DNA of 64,000 nt from Pleodorina starrii (lineage: Eukaryota; Chlorophyta; Chlorophyceae; Chlamydomonadales; Volvocaceae): positions 1,242,501 through 1,306,500 of the forward strand of contig BRXU01000016.1 of NCBI GenBank assembly GCA_030267565.1, read 5' to 3'. Made by a program: the position numbers and the translations under genes. Below are positions 1 to 11,000 of this stretch, piece by piece; the stretch's first letter is position 1; each line of letters begins with the position of its first letter. The notes below the pieces were generated by a model. That model was not told the DNA's origin, did not search any database, and saw only the letters and a list, made by a program, of their open reading frames with translations.

Positions 1-321
1 GGAGGTCGGCGCTAGTTCACACTTGGCTCGAGGAGAATGGTCGACCCTCGAACGGTGCCCAGCCCTAATGTGATAACTAATTTTACAGTTCACTAGAAAT
101 ATTATTTGTACATGCAGTGTGGGCACAAAAATAGAGTCCTTTGCAGAACTCACTAATACGGGCGCGGCCAGTAGCGGCGTAAGTCTTGGCGGGCGTTCGT
201 GCCCGACCTCAAACCAAACAACGAACAAGTAACTTATTGTGACATATACGATCGCAAAACCCGGAACAGCCAGAGACAGGTTTTGTGTGACGCCCGCCAG
301 CCGTAGGTCCGCCGAGTACGT
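1..321. other. 3' flank/3' UTR of the EIF1AD-like gene
   Basis: No coding sequence is recognised here. It lies downstream of the minus-strand EIF1AD-like stop codon and is markedly less GC-rich than the exons, consistent with 3' UTR and intergenic DNA. It contains the candidate minus-strand TGTAA signal listed separately. Confidence 0.6.
83..87 (-). terminator. TGTAA polyadenylation signal, EIF1AD-like gene
   Basis: TTACA on the plus strand reads TGTAA on the minus strand, the usual volvocine polyadenylation signal. It lies about 235 nt past the stop codon, a normal 3' UTR length for these algae. Confidence 0.5.
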
Positions 322-1324
322 CTAATTGTCCTCATCGTCGCTCTCCGAAACTTCATGGTAAACCACCTACATTCAACAAGTCAGACGTTTCAGTGGACCT
401 TCCTGTAGATAGCCGGTGGGCAAATTATCGGGGCCTACCTTGCGGTTCGTGTTCTGCGGCAGCGGCGGTGCGTCGTCCTCGTCACCGTCCTGCGGCCCCG
501 GTTTTGCGCCTTCAGCTCCGTCCGCCTCCTCTTCCTCATCGCTGCCCGAAGGGGGCATCACTGCGTCATAAAAGAGATCAGGTCACGTGCTTACGTCGAC
601 GCGACGGGACGCGCGTTTTCCTAACCGTGCCTATCCTGACTCGCCCAGCCCACGCCCAGACGCTGGACTGGTGTGGTAACCTACAGGTTCCCGCAGCTCT
701 CCCGTCCGCTTTACTTACTGTCTTCCAGCGATCCCTTGTCCGCTTTCAGGGCGAACTCCTTTGGCCTGCAGCCGCGCGAAGGCCGGTCTCGTGACGAGCC
801 TCATACACGGTTTTTTCAATACCACGCCACCAGGCGCCGTGGCGGCATATGCTGCGCCGGTGCCCTGTCAACCAGCGCTCACCAGACTCCGGGCATCTTG
901 GAGAGCTGCTTGATTTGGTCGTCGTAAAGCACAGAGAGGATGGTGCCCGTGACCTTGGTGTCGTCCCCTGCGGCTGGGCTGTCCTCCACCAGGAGATATC
1001 CACCCCGCTTCACCCACAACTTCTTGTTGAATTTTGCAGGCATCAGCACCAGCGTTTGACGTCCATCAGGAAACTCCACCTGACCAGGGAGATTGATAAC
1101 GGAGGCTGGCCTGAGCGTGTGTCCCACTCCTCCCCCATCGGAACCCCCATGGCCGGCCGGCCCTTCCTCGGAGGGCGAAGCGATTTCGGCCAATGGGAAT
1201 CAAGCCTTACCGCGATGAGATTGCTGCCTCTCGACCCCAGAGCACGCACAATGGACTGGCCCGGCTCAGGCGGCTGCACATCCTCGTCGAGCCCCAACGT
1301 AACATGTTTGCGGCTGCGAGACAT
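322..1324 (-). CDS. EIF1AD: EIF1AD-like S1/OB-fold RNA-binding protein (5 exons)
   Basis: This is the eIF1A-domain-containing protein EIF1AD, a nuclear OB-fold protein related to translation factor eIF1A; its exact role is poorly defined. Five exons join in frame to 174 aa: 1324-1211, 1079-883, 765-719, 560-439 and 366-322. It starts MSRSRKHVTLGLDED, and the OB fold follows with FPDGRQTLVLMPAKFNKKLW (residues 41-60) and KRGGYLLVEDS. Exons 2 and 3 join to give PGVWPKEFALK, matching the family's conserved W-P-x-x-F after the domain. The acidic tail has SGSDEEEE, NTNRK and EVSESDDEDN, also typical of the family. Introns 1 and 4 are phase 0; introns 2 and 3 are phase 2. The start is the ATG immediately before the conserved SR-RKHV segment. 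The gene is transcribed away from the mTERF gene. Confidence 0.9.
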
Positions 1325-2119
1325 AGGGATTCGCTCAGTCGCAAGCGAGAACGTCGGAGCCAAATGGGGACGTCGAACAATCTAAGAGCAAGCAGCGCGA
1401 TTTGAGAGGCGTTCAACCGAAGATTGCTGAATCCGCAGGTTTCGGTGAAACAATTCTCCGCACGTATGACTTTTACGATGTGAATAGGTTAACTTTTTTA
1501 AAGTTATAATATTTATATTTTGTAGAGCCTTGGTTTGTGCAATCAATCTTCTCGTTTGCGCCGTCACGCTGTGAGGGAGCCGCACAACAAAAAGCTTCAG
1601 CAAGAGGCTACCAAACGCAAGCTCATGGGTTTAATTGTACGCAAATCATAAGGAACTCTTTGGAACATTTTTCACCACATTCGCTGCGGAGGCGTGCAGA
1701 CAGATGCATGCCCGAACGAGCTGTCCGGCGCTGAGGCAGTCGTCACGGCGCTGCTTGACGGTGGTCACGCACAGCAGCGCGAGCAGCTGCCGCCGGTGGA
1801 ATTGTGCGTATGGACGGCAAGCGGTCTCGGCAGTGGCCGGGGCTTGTCCCGGCTGGTCTTGGAGCCATCACCAACGGCAAGCGGCCCAAGAACCGCAGTG
1901 CCGGCGCGTGAGGGGCTATGGCCCTGCGCACGCGCTTGATAATGATAGCGCTCCAGGAGCACCGGCGTCGCCCGACCAGGAGCTCTGGTCCGCTGGTGCG
2001 TTGCAGCCCAGGGCCCCATGCGCTGAGACAGGGGCGAGCACTCGGATTTCGATGGGGCGAATGGCAGCGCATACGGCGAGGGGAAGCTATTACGGAGCTG
2101 TGGAAATGAATTGAACCTG
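1325..2119. other. Intergenic, probably divergent promoter (EIF1AD-like / mTERF)
   Basis: This lies between divergent start codons. An AT-rich core at about 1488-1525 contains TATAATATTTATATTTTG and could serve either gene. Short open frames at 1704-2109 (plus strand) have no convincing homology or splice context, although one reads moderately gene-like at about 1694-1939. An additional upstream mTERF exon cannot be excluded. Confidence 0.4.
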
Positions 2120-5100
2120 ATGCGGCTGCCGCTGATCTCTGGCCTCACGGCGCTCCCCGTTGCCGCCTGCCGCAAGCCCGCAACCCACATGGCTCTCGCC
2201 CCCGCCGCGGAACTGCCGCATCCAGCCACGCCCTCGGGCGCAGGACCCCGCCCCTTCCCTCTCCCTCCACGTCAGCCAGCAACAGTAACAGTCGCGATGG
2301 CCCCGTTTCCCAGTCCTGCGCGACGTGCTCCCGCGACGTGCTCCCTTGCCTTGCGACGTGCTGGCTGTGCACTACGGTAACCGCCGGTGGCCGCGAGTGA
2401 CCGCCGGTGGCCGCTGGCCGCGGATTATGGCCACACGGCCGCTGTTGAACCGCCGCTGAACCGCCGCCCTTTTCCCTCCTACCTTGAGCCCCTGGCCACC
2501 GCTGCCAAGGCACCCACCCACCGCCTCCGTCGCCTCCGGTATCATCTTTATTACCCACCAACCGACCACCCCTGCCAACGCACCCACCCACCCACAAACC
2601 CACCCACAAGCCCACCAACCCACCCACCCACCCACCCACCGCTGCCGATCCCTGCAGGGGAGCTGTACCGGGAGGGTGCGGAGCGGCTGCGCGCCTTTAT
2701 GGAGGTGGTTCCGGAGCTGGCGGAGCACGAGGCGGTGCTGGGCTCACTGCTGGGCTCCAATCCGGCGCTGGTGGTGGCGGACCCGCTTGAGGTACGGCAC
2801 GACGGTACGGCGAAGTGGGTTGTCACGCGGATGCCGTACCCCGCCGCGCGCCGTGTAGCGTAGGAAGCCGGTACCCTGCTACCCTCGCCGCGCCTGGCGC
2901 TCTGCGCTCTGGTGCGGTGCGGTGCTGTGCGGTGCTGTGCGATCTCGTCGCCCCAGTACTCCCCACCGCCCTCACTCGGCCTCTTTCTTTACCCCACTCA
3001 GCATGCGCGATTCAGAGCTGGGGTAAATCCCTAAAATCCTAAAACCAACCCTAAACCCTAAACCCTTAAAACCCTAAAACCTTAAGACCCTGACGTGTGA
3101 CGTTTGTGTCGCGCGCGGGCCTGCGGCTCGTACCGGTAGGTGCGGGCGCAGCTGGAGGCGCTTGCGGAGGCGCTGGGCGTGTCGCTGCTGCGCGTGGCGA
3201 GGCTGGCGTCGCGGGTGCCGGCGGTGTGGGAGCGGCCCGCCGGCGAGGCGGCTGCCAAGGCGGCCGCCATGGCTTCGGAGCTGGGCGTGGGCATGGAGGC
3301 GGCGCTGGATCTGTACGGCAGCCAGCCCGGGATCTGGGCGGTCAACCACCCGAGCATCATCAAGGACAGGTGCGGGCTGGTGCGTGGTGGTGGTGCTGCT
3401 GCTGCGATGCGCGATGCGGTATCGTGCCACTCACGTGCCGTGCCGCATTTTCACCGTGGCATTTTCCTCCTCCCTCCCCCTTCCCCTCCCCTCTCTCTCC
3501 AGATTGGACGTGCTCGCCACCAAGCTGGGCCTGCCCCTCCCCGACCTGGTGGCCCTGGTGGGGCGCCAGGCGCTGCTGTGGGTGGTGCCGCCCAGCCAGG
3601 TGGCCTGCACCCTGGGCGATGTGGCGGGGGCACTGGGTCTCAGTGGGGAGCAGGCGACGGAGCTGATGGCGAGGGTACCGCCCATTGTGACGATCGAGAA
3701 GCGGCTCATGCGGCTGAGTGTGCAGGGTGGGTGGGGTGGGTGGGTGGATGGGGGGGTGGGGTGAAGGGTGGGTGGGTGGGGGTCGCCCATCAGGCCCTAA
3801 TCCTTGGCTAGCTACACGGGAGGCCAATGCCGCGGAATGCAAGGGCCCACCTCCCCTGACACATGCGCGTCCCGCCCGCCCATGCGTCCATGCCCGCGCT
3901 GTTGGCCCCTTTTCCCCCTTTGCCATCCACCGGGACGCCTTTAGTAAGCCCACTCCGCCCCCAAACCCACCTCCTGACCCCTCCCCTAGCCCATTCTGAA
4001 ACCCCTCCGCCCCACCTCCTTCTTCCCCCTCTTCCCCCCGCTGCGATTTTTTCTTTATACCCCCCAGGCGTGTCCTCCACCACCGGTGTGCCCGTGTCCG
4101 CCCTCCTGGAGTTGTTGTCCCGCAGCCTGGGCCTGGTTGCCGTACCCACGGAGCTGCTGGCGGCCTCCCTGGAGCGACTGGCGGCCGACCTGGACGTCCG
4201 CCCCGAGGACGTGGTGGCGCTCATGACTAAGCAGCCCACGCTGTTGTGTTCGCAGGTGGAGAGCGGGGGGATGACAGGAGAGCGGGGGAGGACAGGAGGG
4301 AGCCGGGAGAGCGTGACGACGGGGCTGGGCTGGGGAGGCGAGTTTCTGGTTAGCTTCTGGTCCCCGATTTCCGGTCCCTGTGATCACAGGAAGGGGTTGG
4401 GGTAACCCTCCCCAGGACGCGGCGTGAAGGGGTAGGCATTTAGCTGGCGGCCTGGAGCCCGATGGGGCAGCTGCAGCGTTCCAACTTACCGCCCGCCCGC
4501 CCGCCTGTCCGCCCGCCCACCGTCTCTTTTGTCGTACAGTACGGCACGATCCAGGGCGCGCTGGCGACCCTGGAGGCGGGCCTCGCCGTGGACCGCGCCG
4601 GCGCGCTTGCCGTACTGGCGGCGCAGCCGTGCTTGATGTACGACACGACGGCCGACACGGTCGCGAGCCGCGTGGAGGCGCTGGCGGATACGTTTGGCCT
4701 GGGCGGGCCGGCGGAGGCGCGCGCCCTGGCGGCGGCGCAGCCTGCGCTGCTGGTGGTTGCGCCCGCCACGGTTCGCTCGGCGGTTAGCCTGGTGGGCGCG
4801 CAGACGGGCGCCTCGCTGGCGGAGGTTCTGGAGCTGGCGAGGAGTGACCCGGGGTCGTTTGTGCTGGCGACATTGCAGGTGCGCGACGGTACCGGTATTC
4901 AGAAAATAATAATATATATTTTGATAGTTATTTTTTTATCAAAAAATATTTCTTCGTATTATTATTATCAGATTAATAAATAGGTTAATAAATTTTATTT
5001 ATTATTATTATCATTATTATTATAAACAAACACGCGACAAATACCGTACGTGTTTTATCGGCTATAGCTCCGGCTCGGGCCTGTCACACACACACGCACA

Positions 5101-5730
5101 TCATCTCCCGCCCCTCCCCCCCCCTCCCAGGAGTCCCTGCTGGACGCCTGGTCTGCCCGCCTGGAGCTCCCCGTCGAGTCCGTGTCCGCCATGCTGTCAG
5201 CCCAGCCGGCGCTGCTGGAACTGACGCCCACCACCGTCAAGGCGCGCCTGGAGTCGCTGGCGGCGCTGTTCGGAGTGCCGGCCGGCCTCGCGGCGCAGCT
5301 GGCGCTCAAGCACGCGGCGCTGGCGGCGGTGCCGCCCAACGCCACCATCACACGCGCCAAGAACATATCCATGGCGCTACGCATCTCCATGCAGGTGTGT
5401 GGAGCTGTGGGCATGTGGGTGTGGGCATGTGGGCATGTGTGTGTGTGTGTTTGTGGTCGCGTGTGTTTGTGTGTGGCTTGAGCAACCGCGCTGTCGGCCC
5501 CCCGGCCCCCCCCGCCTCTGCCGCAGGGCGCCGCCAGCATCATCGCCAAGGAGCCCGCCATGCTTGCCGTACTGGCGTACGGCGCCGCGGAGCTTCGCGG
5601 CTCGGGCGTGGCCGACGACGTGGGCGAGGTGGGCGCCGCCTACGAGTTTTACACCATGGACTGGCTGCAGCGGCAGCTCAAGGAGATGCAGCCCAGCCGC
5701 GTCACCAGCTTCGCGAACCTGGACTCGTGA
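2120..5730 (+). CDS. mTERF-family organelle nucleic-acid-binding protein (8 exons)
   Basis: Members of this family bind organelle DNA or RNA and act in transcription, splicing or translation of plastid and mitochondrial genes. The secure exons are 2658-2791, 3140-3369, 3503-3717 (or 3726), 4068-4255, 4540-4878, 5131-5394 and 5527-5730. All borders are GT..AG and all phases agree. They encode a run of roughly 30-residue helical repeats with the mTERF signature L-x-x-x-L-G-L/V ... P-x-L/A-L, for example LATKLGLPLPDLVAL, LAALFGVPAGLAAQ and AQPALLELTP. The first exon, 2120-2270 (MRLPLISGLTALPV...), would give a basic, transit-peptide-like N-terminus and 574 aa in total. That exon uses a GTCAGC donor and is the weakest part of the model. 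Intron 2 holds telomere-like repeats and the intron at 4879-5130 an AT-rich island. Confidence 0.8.
3029..3092. repeat. Interstitial telomere-like tract, (CCCTAAAA)n-related
   Basis: Degenerate CCCTAAAA, CCTAAAACC and CCCTAAACCC units run in tandem inside the mTERF intron at 2792-3139. The perfect form (TTTTAGGG on the other strand) is the telomere repeat of Chlamydomonas-type algae. Confidence 0.7.
4898..5036. repeat. AT-rich island in an mTERF intron
   Basis: About 135 bp of nearly pure A/T with TTA/ATT reiterations sits abruptly inside a GC-rich intron (4879-5130). It includes an inverted repeat TTTTGATA ... TATCAAAA at 4919-4944. Base composition is unlike anything else in the window. 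A fragment of organelle intergenic DNA or a simple-sequence expansion are the two obvious explanations. Confidence 0.7.
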
Positions 5731-5991
5731 GAGTCATGTGGGGAGAGCGGCACGATGCCGCGGACGGGATGACGCGGCCCCGGACGGGATGCAGCGGCCG
5801 TCGGGAGCGGCGCCGGGATGAGGCGAGCAGAGCGCGCATAGATGCCTGCGACCCGCCGCCGCAGCAGTTGCAGCCGCACGGGCGTTGGAAAGGAGTCGCG
5901 GCGAAGTAACAGAGGCAAACCCGGCGCGTGGGGGCGCTGTCGGGGGGAAGGGCGGTGCTCTTCACGCGCCGGGGAGCGGGGGTGCTTCCCG

Positions 5992-5996
5992 TGTAA
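5992..5996 (+). terminator. TGTAA polyadenylation signal, mTERF gene
   Basis: TGTAA lies 262 nt after the mTERF stop codon on the sense strand. Confidence 0.45.
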
Positions 5997-7015
5997 GGGC
6001 GGTGTGCCCAGGGCCGGAGTGCTGGAGTTGGGGTGGTGAAGGAGTGGGTCGCGCTGGCGCTGCGCGGCTGAAGGGCCCGGGGGGAAGGGGCTGTGCTGCC
6101 GCGCGGCTGTGCTGCCCTGCAGCGCGTTCTTTGGGATGCGTGCGGTGGGGGCGACCCCGGGGTGGGACCTCGGAGGACACTCCGGGGCGTCGGAAGTCGG
6201 GTGTGGATGGACGGGCCATGGGTAGATGGCAAGATGGGCTGGGGCAGCGAACGCGGCGAGGACCTCGCAGGTGAGCAGCGCCTTACCGTGCTCCTCGCCG
6301 GTCCTTGCACGTGCGACCATCCCGGGCCCCGCGCACGCCGCCCGCCAGCCTGGTCCCGCACACTGTGGCCCGCGCCCAACCTGCCCCGCAGTGGGACTTG
6401 GTCAGGTTGCACTGTAGAAGCAGGGCGGCTGCTTTCCCTCTACCGCAAAACGTAATTCCGAGCAGCGGCCATCACAGGGCATTCTTGGAAGTGTTTCGCA
6501 AGGTTTCGCACGCAAGGTTTCTCAGGAGCCGTTCCTCAGCAAAAAAGAACACCCCACAAGCCCCGCACCGGCGTCGAAATACCGTGTAGGTAGAAGAAGA
6601 CAACGTGCCCCAAAGGATGTTTTTTAATATGACGTTTGTCGCCAGGGACTCGAAACACACCGCACCCGCACCCTCAGCCAACTTCTCCACAGCTCCAGAG
6701 CGCCACCTTTTGTGCACCCCAGTAGCCAGTACCCCAGGCGCGCTCCGGCCTGCGAGCTGCGACGGCCCACAGCAGTCTTCCAGACTGCCTGTGCAGCCTT
6801 CCAGATAACACGCCCCCGCCCTGCGGTGCCCCATCCGTGCTGATGAGCACATAATTACCGGTACGGCTCGATGCACCTCGCGTGCACTCCTCCCTCATCC
6901 CTCAAACAGCTCCACACCAAGTCTGTGGAGCAGCCGCTGCGGCTCCGAAACCAGGAGCCGGCGATGCACCTTCCCACCCCACGTCGAAAACGCCGTCTCC
7001 ATCTCCCTGCGCTGC

Positions 7016-7020
7016 TTACA
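7016..7020 (-). terminator. Candidate TGTAA signal, chorismate mutase gene
   Basis: TTACA on the plus strand is TGTAA on the minus strand, about 1.03 kb past the chorismate mutase stop. If used, the 3' UTR would contain the 27-bp minisatellite. Confidence 0.3.
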
Positions 7021-7241
7021 CCCCCGATAATATAGACATGCAAATACCATACGGTATGCAAATTGTGGGGTCCGCTTGCCGGCTGCCGGTTGTCCCACGC
7101 CCATACAGGAGCGAGACGAAGTCGTGGCGGCAGCGTCAGTATTTGTGCTGCTCCTCCCGAAGCGCACCGAGGACACATACACCCGCCAGGAAGCAGCGCC
7201 GCACGCGCATGGACCTCAAAATCAAGGCCGCCTCCCTCCCT

Positions 7242-7616
7242 GCTCTCCCTCCCTCTCTGCGCCTGTGCCTCCCACCACCCTCTCTGCGCCTGTGCCTCCC
7301 ACCACCCTCTCTGCGCCTGTGCCTCCCACCACCCTCTCTGCGCCTGTGCCTCCCACCACCTCGCTCTCCCTCCCTCTCTGCGCCTGTGCCTCCCACCACC
7401 CTCTCTGCGTCTGTGCCTCCCACCACCTCGCTCTCCCTCCCTCTCTGCGCCTGTGCCTCCCACCACCCTCTCTGCGCCTGTGCCTCCCACCACCTCGCTC
7501 TCCCTCCCTCTCTGCGCCTGTGCCTCCCACCACCCTCTCTGCGCCTGTGCCTCCCACCACCCTCTCTGCGCCTGTGCCTCCCACCACCCTCTCTGCGCCT
7601 GTGCCTCCCACCAGTG
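7242..7616. repeat. 27-bp minisatellite (TCTCTGCGCCTGTGCCTCCC core)
   Basis: This is a tandem array of a 27-bp unit, CTCTCTGCGCC TGTGCCTCCCACCACC. Some units are longer through insertion of CTCGCTCTCCCTCC. Because 27 is a multiple of 3, long open frames cross it on both strands (SLRLCLPPP on plus, WWEAQAQRG on minus). No splice or start context supports translation. It lies downstream of the chorismate mutase stop, probably in its 3' UTR or just beyond. Confidence 0.85.
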
Positions 7617-8052
7617 CCTCCTGGCATCCCTCCCCTGTTCATAATGCCACGTCAGCATCCCTCCGCTGCCCTCCCTCTCCCCCTCCCGGTCCCCCGCCGT
7701 CTCCCACCCCTCGCTGCGATGTCTTCTTTTTAACTCCCCCTCCCCGCTCAGTTCAGCTCGCCGGGTCGAAACGTCCGATGCGATGCACCACCCTGTCTGG
7801 CGAACCACACCAACACCAACACCCACAGCCCACTCCACCCACGCCCCGATCACGCCCGAGACGACGAGCGGGTCGCTCCCCGATCCTCCCTTTCCGTTTT
7901 CCTTACCCCCTTTCCATGCAGACGCAACGCTCGCGCGCAACTCCAGTCCGGCGTCCCTGCCAGCATCCCTCACGCCCACACTGCCCCTCCCACCCACTCA
8001 ACTCGCCGCGACGCACGCCGCCGCCGCCGCCGCCGTCGGTCGTCCTTTCCTC

Positions 8053-11000
8053 TCACCGCGCCGCCGCGGCAGCAGCCAGGGCCGCGGCGGTGCCAGCGCC
8101 GGCTCCCCGGCCCCCCGTCTGCCGCTCCCCCGCGTCCCCGTCCAGCCTCCTCAGCAGGTACAACACCTCGACGTCCTTGGTGAGAGGCATCACGATCTCC
8201 TCGTACACGCGAGCCACCAGGTCGGGGCTCACCTTGAGACGGGAGCCGCCTGTAGTGCAATGACGGGGGTCAGGAAGTGATTTGCAAATGGGGGGCGGGC
8301 GAGGGCGGGTGAGTGCGGGCGGGCCAGTAAGCGCGGATTGCAGCGAACGACAGAGAAGCGAGCCGCACGCAGAGTGGACTGAAGCGAACCAAGGCGATGC
8401 TGCCAAGCAAAACGAGGCGGAGCAAAGCGAAGGGAAGCAAAGCGAAGGGAAACGAAGCAAGCCGAAACCCAGCGGTCCGAGGAAACATGGTAAGGGAGGT
8501 TGGGGTGCAAAACCGTGTTACTGGTGACTGTCCGCGTGCGGTACGGCGCGGGGGTTGTGAGGGCGAGGGTGGTAAAGAGCGGAGATAAAGCGGCTCCCTA
8601 GCGTCCAGACCTGCAGACCCCCCTCGCGCCCCGCCCCGGCCCCGCCCTTCCCTGCTCTGCACAGCGTCGGTCTCCCACCCAATCCTGTCCTTGCGCTGGC
8701 TCGGCGGCATGCAGCGCCCCCACACATCCGCCCCCGGCCCCCGGCTCCCGCTGCCCCTCTCGCTGCACAACGGTTTCTGCCCCGCAGGGCCTCCCGCGCT
8801 CCTGGCGCTGCCGACCTACACCCACCATCGGCGCTCCCGCCGTTGCTGCCCGCCGCCGCCGCCGGCCCCGCCTCGGTCACGTCCTGGCCAAAGGTGGCGG
8901 CCTTCCGCCGCACCCGCTCCACCACCCGCCGCTCCACCTCCCTGTAGCAGACCGCAGCAGACCACAGCAGCAGCAGCAACGGGGAACAGGCGACAGCGGA
9001 TCATACCCCGATCCATACCCCGATGCCCCGATTCATACCCCGATCCATACCAGTTCACGGGTCGGCCGCCTACGCGCGAACCCCTAAGTCCCGCTCCGAA
9101 GCATCACCCCACCCAGCTCGTGGGGTCGTGAGGGGGTTCTCGCGCTTCTGTGTCCTCCCCACCCTGACCAGCAGCCCCTTTCCCGCAGCAAGCGAGCAAA
9201 CCGATCCCGCGGGGAGGCGAGCGGGCGACCGAGCCGAGACACACCCAACACGCCCTCCGCCTGCGTCCCCCCGCTGCGGTCTATCTTCTGCATCTCTACT
9301 GCGGTACCCCTCCGCCTGCGCCCCTCCGCTGCGGTCTATCTTCTGCATCTCTACTGCGGTACCCCTCCGCCTGCGCCCCTCCGCTGCGGTCTATCTTCTC
9401 TACTGTGGTACCCCTTCGCCTGCGCCCCTCCGCGGCGGTCTATCTTCTCTACTTCCCCTCCGCCGGACGCCCACCTGTCGGTGAGGAGCTCCATGATCCC
9501 CGCCGCATCGCCCGCCCGGATCAGCGCAGAGTACTCCTCAGGCTTGGCGCTGAAGGAAGGGGGTGGGGGGTGGGGGGTGGGGGGTGGGGATGGGGGTGGG
9601 GGTGAAGCCGCAGCGATTGGACGGGAGGTGACGGGGCAGGACGGGAGAAAGAAGGGACGGGGTTGGCGGGTCAGGGCTCCCGGTCAGAGGCCGGTTGCGT
9701 GGTCAAGAGGGTGGCGGGTGAGGGTGGAGGGTGCGGGGCGACAGCGCCAGCATGGAGTGGAGTGGAGTGCAGTGGGGTGGAGCGCAGTGGAGTGGGAGTG
9801 GAGTGGAGTGGGAGTGGAGTGGAGTGGGGTGGGGTGGAGTGCAGTGGGGTGGAGCGCAGTGGAGTGGGGTGGAGTGGAGTGGGAGTGGAGTGTAGTGGAA
9901 GTAGCGCCACTCACAGGAACTTGGCCTCCGCCACGAACTTGCCGTAGTGTATCCGCTTGGATAGGGCCTGCGCAGCGAGGAGGGACAGGCGGTGGCGGTG
10001 GCGGTGGGGCGGGGCGGGGCGGGGTGAGGCGGGTGGGGGAGGTGCGGTTGTGGTTGTGGTTGCGACAACGGTGGAGACGGTTAAGGTTCGTTATCGGTTG
10101 ATTTCCTGCCTGCCTACCTGCAGGCACGGCACGTCCAGCGTCGCGGTGCTTCCGTAGTTGAAGTCGTCGCCCGGCGCGGTCAGGCCTGCGGCGGCCCCGG
10201 GGTCGGTGACGTTGGGGTGGGGTAAAAAAGGTGATACCGCAGCGGAGGGACGGAGACGGCGTTAGCGAACTGACCCAGGGGGGTGAGGGGGTGTCAGGCT
10301 CCGTGAAGTCTGCTGCTGTCGGCACACCCCCATGTCCCATGTCCCCACCCGCTCTCCGGCCAAGGTCCCTCCCGCCTCCCCACCCCCCACCCCAGCGCCA
10401 CCCCAGCCCCCAGCCGACCTATCCCATCCTCCGCCCCGCACCCCCAACCCCAGCCAGCCAGCCAGCCACCTAGCCAACCACCCCACCTAGCCTCCCCGCC
10501 CGTCCCCTCCGCTCCCGGTTCCGGGTCCGTTCGCTAACGCCGTCTCCGTCCCTCCGCTGCGGTATCTTCTGTACTTGCCCACCAGCCACCCCACCCAGCC
10601 TCCCCGCGCCGTCCCCTCCGCCTGCCCGCCAGCGACCCACCCGGCAAGATGTCCTCCACGTAGATCCGCAAGATGCGGTCGTTGATGTTGATGCCCTCCG
10701 CACACGAGTGCAGCACGGAGGGGTAGGTAATGGGAGGCAGCACGAGCGGAGGCAGGTCGCCTGGGGGGTGGGAGGTGGGGAGTGGGAGTGAGAGGGGGGG
10801 AAGCAGGTGCAGCGGTGCACTCAGGGCCCGGAGCGGTGTCAAAGAGGTGGGCAAGAGCGACTCCTCGGGGCGGCCTGGGTTCGGTTGGGGGTTCAAAAGA
10901 GGGTGTGTATAGTAGAGGTGGGTTTGCGGAGGACCATGAAGAGGCCACGCCGCCGACCCACGGGTCTGACCCTGTCATGCCCCAACGCTGGGTGAGGTGC

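Larger units (their letters stand above)
5731..7241. other. Intergenic between converging mTERF and chorismate mutase genes
   Basis: No gene is recognised. The interval should hold the 3' UTRs of both flanking genes. Several open frames on both strands have no recognisable domains and look like GC-rich shadows. Confidence 0.5.

Noticed and set aside
1635..2114. Plus-strand 159-aa frame upstream of the mTERF gene
   Set aside because: It begins at a non-ATG codon, has no domain and does not splice in phase to the first secure mTERF exon; kept only as a possible 5' exon region.
6855..7997. Long minus-strand frame with repeated WWEAQAQRG
   Set aside because: It is produced by the 27-bp minisatellite; the mirror frame is open too, there is no plausible splice or start context, and it lies past the chorismate mutase stop.
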